NCBI RefSeq assembly: GCF_003014695.1
Contig: NZ_PYAS01000003.1
Coordinates: 124,001-188,000, forward strand
Direction: 5' to 3'
Source: Dyadobacter jiangsuensis
GTDB lineage: Bacteria > Bacteroidota > Bacteroidia > Cytophagales > Spirosomataceae
Length of the DNA stretch: 64,000 nt
This document shows positions 61,050 to 64,000 of this stretch, piece after piece. Within the stretch, counting starts at the first letter, position 1, and each line of letters opens with the position of its first letter. Below the pieces are notes generated by a model. The model saw nothing but the letters and a program-made list of their open reading frames with translations. It did not search any database and was not told where the DNA came from. The position numbers and the translations under genes are program-made.

Positions 61050-62630
61050 ATGATGAAGCATTTAAAATTCTGGGTTTTTCTTTTGGTAGTCTTGCATTGG
61101 GGGATTGCGAGCGGGCAAAATGACACGGGTAATCTCCCGGGGACCATTCCGAAAGCGGCTGACGTGGGCGCCGCCAACCTGCCGGACACGATAGCGCGGA
61201 TAAAAGCGCCGTTCCCGATGCCGGAGTTCAGCAAGCCTGTTTTTCCGGCATTAACTATCAGCATTATCGACAAAGGTGCCCGTCAGGGAGCTATGGTGAC
61301 GAAGGCGATACAAGCCGCAATTGATGAGGCTGCGCGGAAAAAGGGAGGGACGGTGATCGTCCCGCCTGGTGTATGGAAAACCGGCCGCATTAGTTTGAAA
61401 AGTAATGTGAATCTGCATTTGAGCGAAGGAGCGGAGCTGCATTTCAGTGCGGAAATCGAGGATTACCTGCCCGCTGTGTTCACGCGGAACGAAGGCGTGG
61501 AGCTGATGTCGCTCGGGGCGCTTATATATGCCAACGGGCAGGAGAATATCGCGGTTACCGGGAAGGGCAAGCTCGTGGGGCCGCCCGATGGTCCGCTCAG
61601 GAAGCGGTATATGAATGTGGATGTGATCGAAAAAGTGGTACCGGCCGATAAGCCTGTTCACGAGCGTGTTTATGAAGGGAAGGACGGCGGTTTTATATTT
61701 CCGCCGATGTTTATCTCGCCCATTAATTGCAAAAAGGTATATATAGAAGGCATTACTCTCGAAAATACGCCATTCTGGAATGTGGTGCCGGTGTATTGCG
61801 ACCATGTGATTATCCGGGGCATTACCGTGCGTTCGGTAGGTATTCCGCGCGGCGACGGGATCGATATCGAATCTTCGCGGAATGTGCTCATTGAGTACTG
61901 TACGCTCAGCTGCGGCGACGATTGCTTTACGATCAAAGCCGGGCGTGGGGATGACGGTATCCGGGTGAACAAGCCGACCGAGAATGTCGTGATCCGCCAT
62001 TGCCTCGCACGCGAGGGACACGGGGGCATTACGTGCGGGAGCGAAACGGCCGGGATGATCCGCAATGTCTATGTGCACGATTGTGTTTTTGATGATACCG
62101 ACACGGGTCTGCGGTTCAAAACCCGCCGCTCGCGCGCTGGCGGCGGCGATAACCTCACGTACGAGCGCATCCGCATGATCCTGCGCGGCGATGCGGTGAA
62201 ATTCGATATGCTCGGCAGCCGGCAATATGTGGGCGAGCTTGCCGAGCGCTTGCCTGCACGGCCGGTGGACAAGCTCACACCGGCATACCGCAATATCACA
62301 GCCCGGTTCATTATCGTCGAGAAAGCCAGAACTTTTATCGATATCACCGGCATTCCCGAGTCGCCGGCCTCGAACCTATTGATCGAAAATGCATTGGTCA
62401 ATGCGAAAACGGCTTTTAAGGCGAGCGACGCCGAGGGGATCACGATCCGCGCGGCGTCGATTACCGTGACGGACACCCTCATGCGTGCGCTGGATGTTCG
62501 GAATGTGCTTTTTCAAAAAGTGTATTTCAACATTCCGGGAAGAAAACTGGCAATGGATATTCAGGGCCGTAATTCCGGAAATATCCGGTTCATCGGGTGC
62601 GTACCGGATAAGCCCGAGGGATTGAACTGA
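61050..62630 (+). CDS. Glycoside hydrolase family 28 (polygalacturonase-like)
   Basis: The 526-residue protein has a signal peptide (MMKHLKFWVFLLVVLHWGIASG, so it is exported; the second ATG at 61053 is equally possible) and a right-handed beta-helix with the family motifs: RGDGIDIESS (about 267-276), CGDDCFTIKAG (289), GHGGITCGSET (about 324) and RFKTRRSRAGG. GH28 enzymes cleave galacturonan or rhamnogalacturonan, so this enzyme degrades pectin. No polysaccharide-lyase partner is adjacent; its products would feed the hexuronate pathway. The next gene is convergent, 6 bp away. Confidence 0.92.
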   Translation: MMKHLKFWVFLLVVLHWGIASGQNDTGNLPGTIPKAADVGAANLPDTIARIKAPFPMPEFSKPVFPALTISIIDKGARQGAMVTKAIQAAIDEAARKKGGTVIVPPGVWKTGRISLKSNVNLHLSEGAELHFSAEIEDYLPAVFTRNEGVELMSLGALIYANGQENIAVTGKGKLVGPPDGPLRKRYMNVDVIEKVVPADKPVHERVYEGKDGGFIFPPMFISPINCKKVYIEGITLENTPFWNVVPVYCDHVIIRGITVRSVGIPRGDGIDIESSRNVLIEYCTLSCGDDCFTIKAGRGDDGIRVNKPTENVVIRHCLAREGHGGITCGSETAGMIRNVYVHDCVFDDTDTGLRFKTRRSRAGGGDNLTYERIRMILRGDAVKFDMLGSRQYVGELAERLPARPVDKLTPAYRNITARFIIVEKARTFIDITGIPESPASNLLIENALVNAKTAFKASDAEGITIRAASITVTDTLMRALDVRNVLFQKVYFNIPGRKLAMDIQGRNSGNIRFIGCVPDKPEGLN

Positions 62631-62636
62631 GCCTGG

Positions 62637-63674
62637 TCAATTCGCCAGGCCGTTCACCTCGATAATGGCATCGGCGAATGCCCGCGGCGCTTCCTGCGGC
62701 AGGTTATGCCCCGCACCTTTCACCACGTGGTGTACATGCTTGCCGGTAGACTTGCGGGCGAATGCCGAACCGTCGCCTGCCGGTACCACACCGTCCGAAT
62801 CGCCGTCGAGGGTTACCGTCGGAACTGAAATGGCCGGTCCGGCTGCCAGTTTTTGCTCGATATCATCGTATTGTTTCTCGCCTGGCTCGATACTTAACCG
62901 CCAGCGGTAGTTGTGGATCACGATATCCGCATAATCGGGATTTTTGAACGATTCGGCCGAGCGGTCGTAAGTAGCCTGGTCGAAGGCCCATTTGGGCGAT
63001 ACATTTTTCCAGATCAGTTTGTTGAAGTCGTACCAGTTGGCCGTGTAGCCTTTCTGGCCGCGGTCGGTGGCGAAATAGTATTGGTACCACCAGCCCCATT
63101 CGGCGGCGGGCGACAACGGCTGCTGGTTTCTTTCGAGGTTATTGATGAGGTACCCATTCACGGACACCATTCCTTTCACGCGTTCAGGCCAGAGCGCGGC
63201 GATAATGTTCGCCGTACGTGCGCCCCAATCGAAGCCGCCGAGGATAGCCTGCTTGATTTGGAGTGCGTCCATAAGGGCGATAATGTCCAGCGCTACGGCC
63301 GCCTGCTGTCCATTCCGGAAGGTCTTGTCGGACAGGAAACGGGTAGTGCCATGCCCGCGCAAGTGCGGTACGATGACCCGGTAGCCGGCCTGGGCGAGCA
63401 ATGTTGCTGTTTCGGCATAGCTGTGGATGTCGTAAGGCCAGCCGTGCAGCAATATCACCGGCTGCCCGTTTGCCGGACCGGTTTCTGCGTAACCGACGTT
63501 CAGCACGCCCGCTTCTATTTGTTTGATTTCCCCGAATGCGTAGGTGATGCTGTCCGGCCGCGGATTGGCTTTCGCATTCGCCAGGGCTTTTGAAGGGAGT
63601 AGTTGTGAGGCGGCGAAAGTAAGTGCGGCGAGGCCAAGGAAGTTGCGGCGGCTGTATTTATTGCTAATTTCCAT
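62637..63674 (-). CDS. Tat-exported alpha/beta hydrolase (epoxide hydrolase-like)
   Basis: The 345-residue protein has a twin-arginine signal (KYSRRNFLGLAALTFAAS), an HGWP oxyanion motif (77-80) and the nucleophile elbow GGFDWGA with Asp149 instead of serine. A C-terminal acid in GDSDGVVP and His in KGAGHNLPQ complete the set. An aspartate nucleophile is typical of epoxide hydrolases and haloalkane or fluoroacetate dehalogenases, which form an ester intermediate. The substrate is unknown. It is followed by a terminator-like hairpin shared with a SusD gene. Confidence 0.85.
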   Translation of the reverse strand: MEISNKYSRRNFLGLAALTFAASQLLPSKALANAKANPRPDSITYAFGEIKQIEAGVLNVGYAETGPANGQPVILLHGWPYDIHSYAETATLLAQAGYRVIVPHLRGHGTTRFLSDKTFRNGQQAAVALDIIALMDALQIKQAILGGFDWGARTANIIAALWPERVKGMVSVNGYLINNLERNQQPLSPAAEWGWWYQYYFATDRGQKGYTANWYDFNKLIWKNVSPKWAFDQATYDRSAESFKNPDYADIVIHNYRWRLSIEPGEKQYDDIEQKLAAGPAISVPTVTLDGDSDGVVPAGDGSAFARKSTGKHVHHVVKGAGHNLPQEAPRAFADAIIEVNGLAN

Positions 63675-63835
63675 TTTATGTGCTGTTTAAGATTGATGGT
63701 TTGAATGTCCGGCGGGCGATTTCCCGTTTGGATGATTCAAAATTAGCTGCGCTTCCGCCGGGCAGGAACGGGAAATTGGCCGAACCGGACAAATCCGCAG
63801 GCGGGCTGGACAGCCCCGGCGCTGTGTTGGGCACG

Positions 63836-63871
63836 AAAAAAGCTGCTCACGGTTAAATGAGCAGCTTTTTT
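63836..63871. terminator. Bidirectional terminator near the right edge
   Basis: AAAAAAGCTGCTCA and its complement TGAGCAGCTTTTTT (63836-63849 and 63858-63871) form a 14-bp stem with an 8-nt loop, with A and T runs at both ends. It lies just beyond the 3' end of the SusD gene, whose transcription runs leftward. Confidence 0.85.
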
Positions 63872-63891
63872 CACTATTTAATGCTTCGAAC

Positions 63892-64000
63892 TTACTTATT
63901 CCACCACAAAGCAGTGGTAATATCGTCGTTGCCCTGCGCCTTCACAGCGTTCTGGTAGTTGGCCAGGTTCACACTCTGTTCTTTCGGCGGGTAATACAGG
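63892..64000 (-). CDS. SusD/RagB family protein, 3' end only
   Basis: The last 35 or so codons of a leftward gene are present; the rest lies beyond the window. The visible C terminus (LYYPPKEQSVNLANYQNAVKAQ... TALWWNK) matches the end of SusD-like proteins: the Y-P-P motif with following Asn and a closing W-W-N-K. A SusC gene should follow further upstream (higher coordinates). The GH28 gene at 61-62.6 kb may belong to the same locus. Confidence 0.75.
   Translation of the reverse strand, partial: LYYPPKEQSVNLANYQNAVKAQGNDDITTALWWNK

Noticed and set aside
61251..62225. Minus-strand open frame of 324 codons inside the GH28 gene
   Set aside because: The GH28 motifs and signal peptide are on the plus strand; this is a codon-bias shadow.
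1..64000. tRNA, rRNA, transposase, integrase and phage genes
   Set aside because: No cloverleaf with the GTTCGA-type arm, no rRNA-like stretch and no transposase or integrase motif was recognised in reading either strand.

Overview
The window looks like chromosome from a member of the Bacteroidota, most likely a Cytophagales bacterium of the Dyadobacter/Spirosoma type (inference from gene content only). The supporting signs are SusC/SusD outer-membrane pairs, an ECF sigma/FecR/SusC cascade, a type IX secretion C-terminal domain, ELWxxDGT repeats, many LytTR two-component pairs, DUF6934 and FISUMP proteins, promoters of the TTG-N(16-20)-TAnnTTTG kind, and the absence of clear Shine-Dalgarno sites. 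No rRNA, tRNA, CRISPR array, transposase or phage gene was seen.

Layout. 1-8 kb: an esterase-like hydrolase, then a tight rightward operon around polyamine chemistry (pyruvoyl decarboxylase of the SpeD family, DUF4178 zinc-ribbon membrane protein, small membrane protein, DUF350, membrane-fused SpeE, flavin amine-oxidase-like lipoprotein, polytopic membrane protein). 8-13.5 kb: a leftward operon of sensor kinase, LytTR regulator and a large T9SS-exported ELWxxDGT protein. 13.8-18.7 kb: phytanoyl-CoA-dioxygenase-like enzyme, DgoD galactonate dehydratase, a START-like protein, a lipoprotein and a Tat-exported Gfo/Idh/MocA oxidoreductase. 18.7-19.6 kb: two inverted copies of a composite repeat around an 80-residue ORF, with a possible structured RNA just before it. 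19.6-24.3 kb: a Nudix-type (NrtR/AraR-like) regulator divergent from an exported PQQ sugar dehydrogenase-cytochrome and a Tat-exported TIM-barrel protein.

24.4-30.5 kb: FUSC exporter, MocR regulator divergent from a cupin and a DapA-family aldolase, and two paralogous outer-membrane barrels around a VOC protein. 30.7-38.7 kb: sigma factor, FecR, SusC with STN domain, SusD and a Tat-exported mannonate dehydratase, which reads as one sugar-acid uptake and catabolism locus. 38.8-45.3 kb: regulatory block with a LytTR pair, an orphan ECF sigma factor, a set of one LytTR regulator and two kinases (one with a degenerate ATP-binding site), and a free LytTR domain protein. 45.4-48.3 kb: FabH, OmpA-like and TonB-like proteins. 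48.6-53.4 kb: RhuM, Crp/Fnr, DUF2306, GNAT, FISUMP, SRPBCC and a DUF6934 pair. 54-60.9 kb: SDR/HxlR pair, a reg_prop sensor kinase with a NarL-type regulator, AraC and an unknown protein. 61-64 kb: GH28 pectinase, epoxide-hydrolase-like protein and the 3' end of another SusD gene.

Theme: uptake and periplasmic processing of plant sugar acids (GH28, SusCD, mannonate and galactonate dehydratases, aldolase) under heavy two-component and sigma-factor control. Convergent gene ends are either nearly touching or filled with long hairpins built from short tandem repeats. The least explained parts are the polyamine-membrane operon and the inverted composite repeats with their covarying hairpin.
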